Shown here piece after piece: positions 55,531-64,000 of a stretch of 64,000 nt of DNA. A program made the translations under genes and the position numbers. Where the stretch lies: the NCBI RefSeq assembly GCF_020164595.1, contig NZ_JAIQZE010000004.1, positions 124,001 through 188,000 on the forward strand, read 5' to 3'. The notes beneath the pieces were generated by a model, which saw only the letters and a program-made list of their open reading frames with translations, was not told the DNA's origin and searched no databases. How positions within the stretch are numbered: position 1 is the stretch's first letter; each line of letters begins with the position of its first letter. The stretch is from Psychroflexus longus. GTDB taxonomy: Bacteria; Bacteroidota; Bacteroidia; Flavobacteriales; Flavobacteriaceae.

Positions 55531-57708
55531 ATGATAGGAATCATCAAAAATATTCAATTAAGAAAAATTTGGAACAAAGGATATCCTGATTTTACATCTT
55601 GGCTTTCCGAGCATTTAAATGATATAGGAGATGCAATTCATCTTAAACTTAAATTTGTAGCTAAGGAAATTCCTTTAGGTCCATTCTGTGTGGATATTTT
55701 GGCAAAAGATAAAAAGACAGATAAATTTGTAGTTGTTGTAAATCAACTTGAAAGTACAGATTACGAGCATCTCGGTAAATTTATTACTTATGCATCTGTC
55801 TTAAATGCTTCGTCAGTAATATGGATCACTTCAAATTTTAGCGACGAACACAAGAAAGCACTTGATTGGTTGAATGATCATACATCAGATGAGATTAATT
55901 TTTACGGTGTAAAGATTGAAGTTTGGCAAATTGAGAATTCCCAACCCGCTGTAAGATTTAACGTAATAAGTCAACCAAATTCTGCTGTTAGGCAAACCAA
56001 ATCACGGTACAATAATGAGAGTGATACAAAATTGGCTAGCAAAGAATTAGAAGCCTATGAACTTCAAAATTCTTTGGATAAGGCAAATGCTATAGTCAAA
56101 TTAAGTTGTGATGGTCAAATTTTATCTGTAAATAAACTGTTTTGTGACATGTTGGAGTACGAGCCGGATGAATTATTACAGAAGGACTATAGTTTTTTAA
56201 TTCCTGGAATTGAAATGCAAAAGAATTTCAAAAACTGCTTGGAAAAATCTAAAAAGGGAGAAAATCAAAAAGAAGAATTTGTAACAAGGACTAAAGGCGG
56301 TCAAGAAAAGTTTATAGAATCTAGTTTATTTCCTGTTTATAGTAAAGACAACAAGTTTCAGTTTATTTTAAAAATTGCGAATGACATTACAGATAAAATT
56401 AGACACCAAAAGGACTTGGAGCAAAGAAAACAAGAAGCAGAAAAGGCTTTAGTTGCTAAGGATAATTTTTTATGTAACATGAGCCATGAAATCCGAACAC
56501 CGCTAAATGCTATCATTGGTTTTTCGGATCTTTTAAGAAAAGAAGATTTGAATGCTTCGCAATTCGAATATGTGGACACCATTTTAAGAGCCGGGGAAAG
56601 TTTACTCTATATTGTAAATGATATACTAGATCTTTCTAAAATCGAATCCGGTAATTTTTCTCTAGAAAAAAAACTATTCAGTCCAGAAAAGGTACTGGAG
56701 TATGTTTACAATATGCAGAAAGATAAGGCATCCAAAAAGGGTGTCAGTCTTGAAAAAGAAATTAATGGTGTATTGCCGGAATTGGTGCTTGGAGATGAAT
56801 ATAGATTAAGCCAAATTATTATTAACCTAGTTAACAATGCTATAAAATTTACACACGAAGGGTTTGTTAAGATATGTGCATCTGCGGAATTAGTCGCCAA
56901 TAATAAATCTGTTTTATCTATAAAAGTGCAAGACAGTGGTATTGGGATACCGGAGGATAAACAACAAATGATTTTTCAGCGCTTTACTCAAGCAGAGACT
57001 GATACTACAAGAAAGTACGGAGGTACGGGCTTAGGTCTCAATATTGTTAAATTATTAGTAGATAATTTTAATGGATCCCTTAAATTAAAAAGTAAAATAG
57101 GTGAGGGTTCCGTTTTTTCTGTTTCTATTCCATTTGAATTAGAGAAAAAATCAAAAGAAAATAATCAGAGTTCAGATTCTCAATGTAGACACAAACAAAG
57201 TAAAATTTTGATGTTTGAAGATAATCCATTGAATCAAAAGTTAGTACAAAAAATTATAGTCGAACTTGGGCATGAATTGATTGTTGTTTCAAATGGTTAT
57301 GAAGGTGTGGAATGGCTTAAAAACAATGAAAGTGTTGACTTAATTTTGATGGATTTAGTCATGCCTGGCATGGATGGTTTTGAAGCCACTTCCATTATTA
57401 GAGAAAAATTAAAGATTAATACTCCAATAATTGCAATGACGGCTCACTCGTTGAGACAAGAGAAAGCTAAATGCATCGAGTTTGGTATGAATGGCTTTTT
57501 ATCAAAACCTTTCAAACTTGAGGTTCTTGTTAGCAAAGTACAGACTGCTCTTAATAATGAAAAGCAATCTATCAGTATGTCAGATGAATCTGCTGAGAAA
57601 AAACCTGGTAAGCTGCCAGATCTAGAAGATTTGAAATTATTAGGCTCAAGGAAGGATTTATTAAAAAAATATCAGGTGTCTTCATTAATGAAACGTCAAG
57701 AAAATTAA
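55531..57708 (+). CDS. Hybrid histidine kinase with N-terminal pseudo-nuclease domain
   Basis: The 725-residue protein has no membrane segment. Residues 1-150 match the PD-(D/E)xK domain of DUF4268-type proteins (PLGPFCVDILAKD, HLGKFITYAS, VWQIENSQPA). Asp55 is kept, but the usual E-N-Q catalytic triplet reads V70-N71-Q72. Then come PAS (~180-290), HisKA with H319 (MSHEIRTPLN), HATPase (G-boxes DSGIGIP, GGTGLGL) and a REC domain with D608 (~557-680). It may be a sensor that binds nucleic acid or a ligand through a dead nuclease fold. It precedes the exopolysaccharide-like cluster by 248 bp. Confidence 0.9.
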   Translation: MIGIIKNIQLRKIWNKGYPDFTSWLSEHLNDIGDAIHLKLKFVAKEIPLGPFCVDILAKDKKTDKFVVVVNQLESTDYEHLGKFITYASVLNASSVIWITSNFSDEHKKALDWLNDHTSDEINFYGVKIEVWQIENSQPAVRFNVISQPNSAVRQTKSRYNNESDTKLASKELEAYELQNSLDKANAIVKLSCDGQILSVNKLFCDMLEYEPDELLQKDYSFLIPGIEMQKNFKNCLEKSKKGENQKEEFVTRTKGGQEKFIESSLFPVYSKDNKFQFILKIANDITDKIRHQKDLEQRKQEAEKALVAKDNFLCNMSHEIRTPLNAIIGFSDLLRKEDLNASQFEYVDTILRAGESLLYIVNDILDLSKIESGNFSLEKKLFSPEKVLEYVYNMQKDKASKKGVSLEKEINGVLPELVLGDEYRLSQIIINLVNNAIKFTHEGFVKICASAELVANNKSVLSIKVQDSGIGIPEDKQQMIFQRFTQAETDTTRKYGGTGLGLNIVKLLVDNFNGSLKLKSKIGEGSVFSVSIPFELEKKSKENNQSSDSQCRHKQSKILMFEDNPLNQKLVQKIIVELGHELIVVSNGYEGVEWLKNNESVDLILMDLVMPGMDGFEATSIIREKLKINTPIIAMTAHSLRQEKAKCIEFGMNGFLSKPFKLEVLVSKVQTALNNEKQSISMSDESAEKKPGKLPDLEDLKLLGSRKDLLKKYQVSSLMKRQEN

Positions 57709-57956
57709 TAAAATTAAAAAAACTGTATTCTCAACAATGACAATAAAACTATGTTTTACACTAATTACAAATTAAGATGTAGTTATAATTTGATAAATAA
57801 TAAAACATGCTTTTACCCGGTAAATAGAAGCAATGCTTCAAACAGGAGATTCTACTGAATAATTACAATTTGCTTTTAAAGACTTAAAATCGAAAACAGT
57901 AAATATAATTGGGAATTTGAGTGAAGACATAAAATAGAATTAATTATTAAAAGACT

Positions 57957-59024
57957 ATGGAGAAAAGCAATTTTATTGAAACGGTATTAATTCCTTATAT
58001 CATACCGATATTATCAATCTTATTTCTAAGTGTAATCATATTGCTCTTTTTAAACAGGTTGGCTATAATTAATTTTAAAATTTTAGACAAAAAAATAAAA
58101 AGGAAGTTAAATGATTTCTTGCCTGAATTTTTTCTAGCTGGACTTTCTGAAATCGAAAAAGATATTGAAATAGAAAAATTTAAAAGTAATCATAACATAA
58201 GTAGCTATAGGTTTAGGGAGTTGCTAGTTGAGTCACTTATAGAATTAAAAAATAGTTTAAAAGGTGTTGATGAAAGAGAATTTATTAAGATTTATGAAGC
58301 ATTCAATCTAGATAAGCATAGTTATAACCTGTTGAAAAGTTTCTTTATCTTCTATAAGAAAAAAGGAATTTATCAATTTGAAATGATGGATTATAAACCA
58401 GCGGCTAAAGATATTGAACCTTATATACATCATCGAAGTAAAAGATTAAGTGCAAATGCTCTAATAGCTTTCATCATACTGACAGAAAAAGACGTTTCTT
58501 TCCTAATAGACATTAAATATCAGCCTTCATTCGCCAAAGAAATTGAAATACTTGAAATCTGCAAAACAAGAAAATTAAAACGTCCTGACTTACTCAAAAA
58601 TTTCTTGTTTTCAGAAAACGATTTTATTGTAAGAACTGGTCTTCGTTTAGCGGTTTATTATAATGCTTCAGATTTGGAGTCTGAAATTACAAATTGCATA
58701 AATCACAAGAATCCAAGCGTGAGAGAGCTTGCGTATGTAGCTTTGGCTGACTTATTTCTCGAAGATAAAGCAGATGAAATGATTTCTCGCTATGGTGAAG
58801 AAACAGTAAATAATCAAACTCAAATTGTATCAACTCTAAGTAAAATTGGAAAAGAAAATCACCTTGATTTTCTTAAACCCCTTTTATTAAAAAGTAATTA
58901 TAATGAGCTTGAAATTGCAAGAACCATAAATTCTATCAATCCTGAAGCCTTATTTAAAATGGCAAATAATAACAATAGGGTAGAAGATATTAAAAAACAT
59001 ATTAATGAAAATCTACTGAAATGA
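57957..59024 (+). CDS. Membrane-anchored HEAT-repeat protein
   Basis: The 355-residue protein has one N-terminal transmembrane helix (~11-32), a basic juxtamembrane segment (KILDKKIKRKL) and a cytoplasmic helical-repeat region (~90-350) of HEAT type (NPSVRELAYVALADLFLED). It overlaps the glycosyltransferase gene by ATGA and so is probably a subunit or regulator of that synthase, for example a co-polymerase or docking platform. No enzyme motif is seen. Confidence 0.8.
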   Translation: MEKSNFIETVLIPYIIPILSILFLSVIILLFLNRLAIINFKILDKKIKRKLNDFLPEFFLAGLSEIEKDIEIEKFKSNHNISSYRFRELLVESLIELKNSLKGVDEREFIKIYEAFNLDKHSYNLLKSFFIFYKKKGIYQFEMMDYKPAAKDIEPYIHHRSKRLSANALIAFIILTEKDVSFLIDIKYQPSFAKEIEILEICKTRKLKRPDLLKNFLFSENDFIVRTGLRLAVYYNASDLESEITNCINHKNPSVRELAYVALADLFLEDKADEMISRYGEETVNNQTQIVSTLSKIGKENHLDFLKPLLLKSNYNELEIARTINSINPEALFKMANNNNRVEDIKKHINENLLK

Positions 59025-60475
59025 TAGACTATTTCTTCACCTTCGTAACCTGGTTTGAATATTTCGTATTAATATTCATGCTTTCATATGTTTTATTTTA
59101 TTCGCTCTTAGCGGTTTCCTCTTACCTAGCCATTGATAAATTTCAAAGATTAAAATACGATTACCCTAAAGATTTAATGCTCAAATCTAGTCAGGTTCCA
59201 GGTATTTCTGTTGTGATACCGGCTTATAATGAGGGAGATGTTGTTGTCGATAATTTAAAAACATTTCTCTCATTACAATATCCAAAATTTGAAGTTATCG
59301 TCGTCAATGATGGTAGTACAGACGATACTTTGGTAAAACTTATCAATAATTTCGATTTAAAAAAAGTTGATTTTTATTATAAAGAAAAAATTAAAACACA
59401 AGGCGTTCGAGCGCATTATAAATCTACCAACCCTGTATACAACAAACTTTTGGTTGTAGATAAAATAAATGGAGGTTCTAAAGCTGATGCTTCAAATGCT
59501 GGGGTGAATTCATCATGCTATCCAATTTTTCTTTGCACAGATATGGATTGTATCTTGAAAAATGATACTCTTACGAAACTAGTTCTTCCTTTTATGGTAG
59601 AAAAGAAACGAGTTATTGCTACTGGTGCAGGACTTCGAATTTCAAATAATTGTAAGATCAAAGAAGGCACAATAGAAGAAGTGAGATTTCCCAAAAAGAT
59701 GTTTCCAAGATTTCAGGAGTTGGAATATGTTCGCTCCTTTTTATTTGGCAGAATGGCTTGGAGTCGTATGAACGCTCTTCTTTTAGTTTCAGGTGGGTTA
59801 GGCATGTTCGATAAAAAAGTTTTCTTTGAAGCAGGTGGCTATTGGGATAAATCTTTTGGCGAAGATTTTGAACTTATCACAAGAATGCGAAAATTAATGC
59901 ACGATAAAAAAGAAGAATTTGCTATAAGATATATCCCTGAATCTCTATGTTGGACAGAAGTGCCTGATACCACAGATTTATTTATAACTCAAAGGTCACG
60001 TTGGGCTAGAGGCTTAATCCAAACAATAAAAATCCATAGGAATATGTTTTTAAATCCAAAATACGGGATCACTGGCATGTTGGCTTTTCCTTATTTTGTT
60101 TTTTTCGAATTTTTAGTACCAATCCTAGAACTTTTGGGGGTCCTCATAATCATATTTTCTTTGATTTTTTTAGAGTTAAATTATGATTTTGTGCTTTATC
60201 TATTTCTGGCCGTTTTTCTTTTCTTTCAATCCATTACCCTCATTTCCATTTTGATAGATGAGTTTATTTTCAAGAACTATAACAGTTTGAAGGAAATTTT
60301 AATTCTAATCACCATGTCTATGATAGAACCTATAATATACCATCCGATAAATACTTTTGCTTATTTAAGAGGGTATTGGTGTTTTTTCACTAGAAAACAG
60401 CCTAAGTGGGGTGACATGAAGCGTAGAGGGTATTTAGTAAAAATAAATTCGACAGAAAGTGAAAAATATATTTAA
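59021..60475 (+). CDS. Processive family 2 glycosyltransferase (polysaccharide synthase)
   Basis: The 484-residue inner-membrane enzyme has an N-terminal helix (~10-35), a cytoplasmic GT2 domain and four C-terminal helices (~345-440). Catalytic motifs are D174-M-D176, G280-E-D282 and Q324-R-S-R-W328, the QxxRW signature of processive synthases (PNAG, hyaluronan, cellulose). N-terminal VVIPAYNE and VVNDGSTDD bind the sugar nucleotide. It likely polymerises and moves a polysaccharide across the inner membrane. The sugar cannot be predicted. It overlaps the next gene by 17 bp. Confidence 0.9.
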   Translation: MIDYFFTFVTWFEYFVLIFMLSYVLFYSLLAVSSYLAIDKFQRLKYDYPKDLMLKSSQVPGISVVIPAYNEGDVVVDNLKTFLSLQYPKFEVIVVNDGSTDDTLVKLINNFDLKKVDFYYKEKIKTQGVRAHYKSTNPVYNKLLVVDKINGGSKADASNAGVNSSCYPIFLCTDMDCILKNDTLTKLVLPFMVEKKRVIATGAGLRISNNCKIKEGTIEEVRFPKKMFPRFQELEYVRSFLFGRMAWSRMNALLLVSGGLGMFDKKVFFEAGGYWDKSFGEDFELITRMRKLMHDKKEEFAIRYIPESLCWTEVPDTTDLFITQRSRWARGLIQTIKIHRNMFLNPKYGITGMLAFPYFVFFEFLVPILELLGVLIIIFSLIFLELNYDFVLYLFLAVFLFFQSITLISILIDEFIFKNYNSLKEILILITMSMIEPIIYHPINTFAYLRGYWCFFTRKQPKWGDMKRRGYLVKINSTESEKYI

Positions 60476-61721
60476 ATCAAAAATGCTCTGGTTGCTATTC
60501 ATTATGGGTACCAGCGCATTAGGGCAAGACATCAATGTGGATTCACTTCTATATGAAACCATTGATTTGTTGAAAGAAAAAGAATATGAAAAAGTAAAAA
60601 TTAATGCCCAGAAGGCATTGAAAATTGCACCAGATTATCTTGACTTTAATTTAGTCTTGGGAAGAGCACAACAAATGACAGGTGAAGTTGATAAAGCTAG
60701 ACAGAACTTCAAATTAGTAATAGATAAAAATAAAGATTATAAGACTGCTTTTTATTATTTGTTTGATTTAGAATTTCAGGCAGAAAATTACCAAAGTGCC
60801 AAAGAAGTGTGCGAAACAGCAATAACATACTATCCTGAAGAAAAAGACTTTTATTTCAAAAAACTTTCAATATTTCAGTCCCTTGGAGATTTAAAAGGTG
60901 AATTCACTTATATAAAGGAGATTCAACCCAAATTCCCAGATGATAGCGAGCTGAACAGGCGTTTAGTCAACCTTGAACTTCGTTTTGATTTTGATATCGC
61001 TGGATTAAATTACAGTATCACTGCTTTCGATAGGGAAAATTTTGGACCCTGGCATTTGATGAGCTTTCAATATATACGGCAAAGAAAATGGGGGGCGCTA
61101 ATCCCTCGTATAAATTATGCAAATCGTCTTTCTGCTGTTGGCGAAAGTAGAACTGGTCTTCAGTACGAACTGGACTCTTATATTTTCACAGGTATCAACA
61201 ACTATACTTATGTCGGAGGATCTTACAGTAGTGATGACGTTTTTCCAGAATGGAGATTTAGAGCCTCACATTTTAGATTTTTTGATAAAGGCTGGGGAGC
61301 GGATATCGGTGCACGCTATGATCAAACATTTGACGATCGAAACTTTTATACAGCAGCTTTAGGTCTCAATAAATACTTTGGTTCTAACTGGATTTATCTT
61401 AGATCATTTATGATGACCGAAGGTAATAATAAATACTATCCAGCTTTTACGTTGACAACACGTCACTATATAGATACAAGGTTCGATTACATTGGATTGA
61501 TCTTAAGCTATGGAACAAATCCTGACGAACGATCCATTCTTAACCAATTCCAACGCCGCGTTTCTACTGAAGCCTACCGCGTTAACTTAGGATATTTCAG
61601 AATGTTAAATCAAAGATATTTGATAGGTATTCAAGGAGGGTACAACTATCAGGAACTTATACCAGGTCGTTTTCAGAATGAGTATGAATTGTTTTTAAGC
61701 TTACAGTATAAGTTCAACTAG
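60459..61721 (+). CDS. TPR / YaiO-type outer-membrane beta-barrel protein
   Basis: The start is GTG 60459 (MKNIFKSKMLWLLF), giving a signal peptide ending ALGQ at ~23; ATG 60483 is an alternative. Residues ~25-165 are three or four TPRs, and ~175-420 a YaiO-type barrel ending in Phe-Asn. This layout (periplasmic TPR plus outer-membrane barrel) is that of PgaA, BcsC and AlgK/E exporters. With the coupled GT2 synthase it suggests a trans-envelope polysaccharide conduit. Confidence 0.87.
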   Translation: MKNIFKSKMLWLLFIMGTSALGQDINVDSLLYETIDLLKEKEYEKVKINAQKALKIAPDYLDFNLVLGRAQQMTGEVDKARQNFKLVIDKNKDYKTAFYYLFDLEFQAENYQSAKEVCETAITYYPEEKDFYFKKLSIFQSLGDLKGEFTYIKEIQPKFPDDSELNRRLVNLELRFDFDIAGLNYSITAFDRENFGPWHLMSFQYIRQRKWGALIPRINYANRLSAVGESRTGLQYELDSYIFTGINNYTYVGGSYSSDDVFPEWRFRASHFRFFDKGWGADIGARYDQTFDDRNFYTAALGLNKYFGSNWIYLRSFMMTEGNNKYYPAFTLTTRHYIDTRFDYIGLILSYGTNPDERSILNQFQRRVSTEAYRVNLGYFRMLNQRYLIGIQGGYNYQELIPGRFQNEYELFLSLQYKFN

Positions 61722-63917
61722 ATGCAAATACGATTTTTTATAATCTTCATAATTTTTAATGTGACACTCAGTATAAATTCACAGAATATATCAATTTATG
61801 AATTTAATGAGTTTCAACTCACCTTGTTTCATACTAAATCAACTGAGCAACACTCTAATGAACTGAATCATTATTTTTCAGAAGTTTTGGGAAATACCAT
61901 TAAGGTATCTTGTGTTGAAAAAAACAATCAAATTCTTTTAAGTATCAATACCAAAACTTTGAATGAAATCACTTTTGAAATTTATTCTGATAGTAACAAT
62001 ATTAGGATCAGCGGAGGAAGTGGGAAAGCCCTTCAAAGAGGTATAGCTTTTTTTTTAGAAACCATTGGGATTATAAAGATCACTGAAAAAGATTGGTTTC
62101 TTAAAAAGGATAAACAATTAAGTTTTCCTTCTCATTTTTATAAGAAATCTGAACCGGATTTTGTTTACCGTTATTTATACTATCCTGGAAATTTCAATAA
62201 AGACTTTAGAAGCTGGTATCAATTAGATGGAATAGATCAAGATTTTGGTATCTGGGGGCATAGCTATCATAAGTTAATGCCACCAAGCATATATTTTAAA
62301 AAACAACCTGAACTTTTTGCCTTATTTGAGGGCGAAAGAAATTCAGGCTCTATTTGTTATACTAACGGGCGAACTCAAGAGATCTTTAAGGCTGAATTAA
62401 AAAAAATCATTAAGAAGAATCCTCATGCTAAGTTCTTCTCAGTAAGTCAAAATGATGATGAAGTTTATTGTCAATGCAATAGGTGCGAAAAATTGAATAA
62501 AAAACATGGTGAGGATCGTGGTTCACATTATGTCTTTCTCAACGATTTGGCAAAAGAATTTCCCAATCATAATTTGATCTCTTTAGCTTATTTACATACA
62601 TCACAACCTCCAAAAGATTTACATCTTGTACATAATCTTTATATTATTTATTGCCCGATTAATTTGAATCGCGGGATAAGTTTCGCAGAAGATCCGAGAA
62701 GCTCAGACATGAGAGCTACTCTTAAAAATTGGACGGAAGCGACAGAAAACCTCTTTTTCTGGGACTATACGGTTCAGTTTACAGATTATTTTTCAGCTTT
62801 TCCCAATATACATACCTTTCAAAAAAACTATGATTATCTTAAAAAGGAGGGCATTAAAGGTCTGTTTATTCAAGGTTCTGCCGACATTCCTTCTCATTTT
62901 TATGAATTGAGACAATTTCTACTCGTAAATTTATTACAAAACACTGAAATAAATGTTGATGAAAAAACATTGGATTTTATGGAAATGTTTTATGGCAATG
63001 CTGCCAAATATGTTTCTGAATATCTGAACCTTTTTACAAAAAATCAAATTGACAGCAATTCCTATTTGAGTATTTACGATAACCCTGTCAAACAAATTGA
63101 AACCTTTCTTAGTCCTGAACACATGTCCGACTACAATCAAATCATTCTAGGCGCAGAAGAGATTGTTAGAAAAGATAGTAAGGTGTATAGTCGAATTAGG
63201 GATTTGCGTTTATCCTTGGAGTATACCTACTTTCAACAATCTAAATTTTTTGGTAAAGACCAACATGGTATGTTTATTAAGAAAACTAATGACGATGACT
63301 ATGAAATTCGTCAAAACCTTACTAAAAGGGTTGAGGATTTCACTAAACACTTAAATGGAAAGGGAGTTTATGAGATTTCTGAAATGGGGCTGAGTCCTGA
63401 CGAGTATTATCAACGTTGGTTAGAGATTATAAATTATGCAAACATAACTTCAGAAGCCAAAAAATTAAAAATCAATTTATTAACTCAGCCAAGTGAAGAT
63501 TTCAAAGGAAAAGGGGCTTATGGATTAGTCGATGGTGTAAGAGCTTACAAAGATTACAACATAAATTGGGTAGGATGGTACGGAAATGATGCAGAAATTG
63601 AAATTGAACTGGAGGGGCAGCAAGTAAATCAAATAAAAATAAATTTTTTAGAAAATCAAAGACACTGGATTTTTCCTCCTGTTAGTATCAATTTATTCGG
63701 GATTAAAGATGGACAGAAAGTCAAAATGAAAACTTGTCATTTTCCAGAACTTATTGAAAATGAAAACATAAAGATTATTTCTAAGACTTTTAATAACCTC
63801 GATACAAATAATTATAGTAATTTAATACTAGTTATTAACAATCGAAATTTACCAATCTGGCGAAAACGAAAAAATAAAAAAGCCATGTTTATGCTCGACG
63901 AAATAGAAATTTATTAG
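61722..63917 (+). CDS. DUF4838 glycoside hydrolase-like secreted protein
   Basis: The 731-residue protein has a signal peptide (1-20, SINSQ), a hexosaminidase-N-like domain (~25-125), a DUF4838 TIM-barrel-type domain (~140-480; WGHSYHKLMPP, VSQNDDEVYCQCNRCEKL with a CxCxxC motif) and a C-terminal discoidin-like sandwich (~620-731). DUF4838 proteins neighbour alpha-glucuronidase and GH20 folds. It begins on the base after the previous stop. By analogy with PgaB it may trim or modify the exported polysaccharide. Confidence 0.87.
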   Translation: MQIRFFIIFIIFNVTLSINSQNISIYEFNEFQLTLFHTKSTEQHSNELNHYFSEVLGNTIKVSCVEKNNQILLSINTKTLNEITFEIYSDSNNIRISGGSGKALQRGIAFFLETIGIIKITEKDWFLKKDKQLSFPSHFYKKSEPDFVYRYLYYPGNFNKDFRSWYQLDGIDQDFGIWGHSYHKLMPPSIYFKKQPELFALFEGERNSGSICYTNGRTQEIFKAELKKIIKKNPHAKFFSVSQNDDEVYCQCNRCEKLNKKHGEDRGSHYVFLNDLAKEFPNHNLISLAYLHTSQPPKDLHLVHNLYIIYCPINLNRGISFAEDPRSSDMRATLKNWTEATENLFFWDYTVQFTDYFSAFPNIHTFQKNYDYLKKEGIKGLFIQGSADIPSHFYELRQFLLVNLLQNTEINVDEKTLDFMEMFYGNAAKYVSEYLNLFTKNQIDSNSYLSIYDNPVKQIETFLSPEHMSDYNQIILGAEEIVRKDSKVYSRIRDLRLSLEYTYFQQSKFFGKDQHGMFIKKTNDDDYEIRQNLTKRVEDFTKHLNGKGVYEISEMGLSPDEYYQRWLEIINYANITSEAKKLKINLLTQPSEDFKGKGAYGLVDGVRAYKDYNINWVGWYGNDAEIEIELEGQQVNQIKINFLENQRHWIFPPVSINLFGIKDGQKVKMKTCHFPELIENENIKIISKTFNNLDTNNYSNLILVINNRNLPIWRKRKNKKAMFMLDEIEIY

Positions 63918-63919
63918 CT

Positions 63920-64000
63920 ATGAAAACAAAAATTTTAGTTATCGATGATAACAAATTGACTTTAAAAATGATTTGTTTTATTCTTGAAAAGAATGATTAT
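63920..64000 (+). CDS. Response regulator, 5' fragment
   Basis: ATG 63920 follows the DUF4838 stop by 2 bp. The 27 visible residues read MKTKILVIDDNKLTLKMI, the start of a CheY-like receiver with the paired acidic residues; the gene runs out of the window. Its place at the end of the cluster makes it a probable partner of the hybrid kinase, or a c-di-GMP or transcription output. Confidence 0.85.
   Translation, partial: MKTKILVIDDNKLTLKMICFILEKNDY

Overview
The window looks like chromosome of a marine, probably cold-adapted member of the Flavobacteriia (Bacteroidetes). The evidence is low GC, near absence of Shine-Dalgarno sequences, several TAnnTTTG-type promoter boxes, the transcarbamylase-type arginine pathway of Bacteroidetes, a GH16 glucanase with a type IX secretion C-terminal domain, many Bacteroidetes-specific DUFs and surface lipoproteins, and a DUF3494 ice-binding lipoprotein. 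I cannot name a genus. No rRNA, tRNA, CRISPR array or transposase gene was seen.

Positions 1-16 kb are amino-acid biosynthesis. The end of ilvA is followed by a compact arginine operon (GNAT acyltransferase, argG, argC, argD, acyl-ornithine carbamoyltransferase, argB, argE, argH), joined by ATGA overlaps and short gaps and closed by a strong terminator. The convergent leuA-leuC-leuD-leuB operon has a GGGCGTT...TAACGCG intergenic repeat that supplies the 3' end of leuD. An Lrp/AsnC regulator and asnB diverge around a perfect palindrome.

Positions 17-37 kb are mixed housekeeping and envelope genes: a COG2509 flavoprotein, a DJ-1-like protein, DUF1456, DinB and VF530-like proteins, an RhlE helicase, phospholipase A, a DASS transporter, secreted hydrolases (dienelactone hydrolase-like, GH16, S9 peptidase), NhaA, an AI-2E family protein, a TlpA-like lipoprotein and several small membrane proteins.

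Positions 37-50 kb are an accessory and partly decaying stretch. An OmpA-family protein sits downstream of a 638-residue ice-binding lipoprotein with four tandem repeats. Next to them is an AraC regulator that lost its CxxC metal site, beside the wreck of a cation-efflux gene. Then come an operon of tiny membrane proteins, one with an in-frame TGA, a D-lactate dehydrogenase with a one-base frameshift, a lipocalin-like gene frameshifted in an A-run, and a large zinc metalloprotease.

Positions 50-64 kb hold the most unusual systems. An ATP-cone/PD-(D/E)xK protein is translationally coupled to a beta-CASP RNase downstream of a CRP/FNR-like palindrome. A FUSC membrane protein converges on them. 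After a 0.9-kb gap comes a hybrid histidine kinase whose N-terminus is a DUF4268-type nuclease domain with the catalytic Glu replaced by Val. It is followed by a tight cluster (HEAT-repeat membrane protein, processive GT2 synthase, TPR/beta-barrel protein, DUF4838 glycosidase-like protein, and the start of a response regulator). This cluster looks like a synthase-dependent exopolysaccharide export system analogous to Pga but built from different parts, and probably under two-component control.
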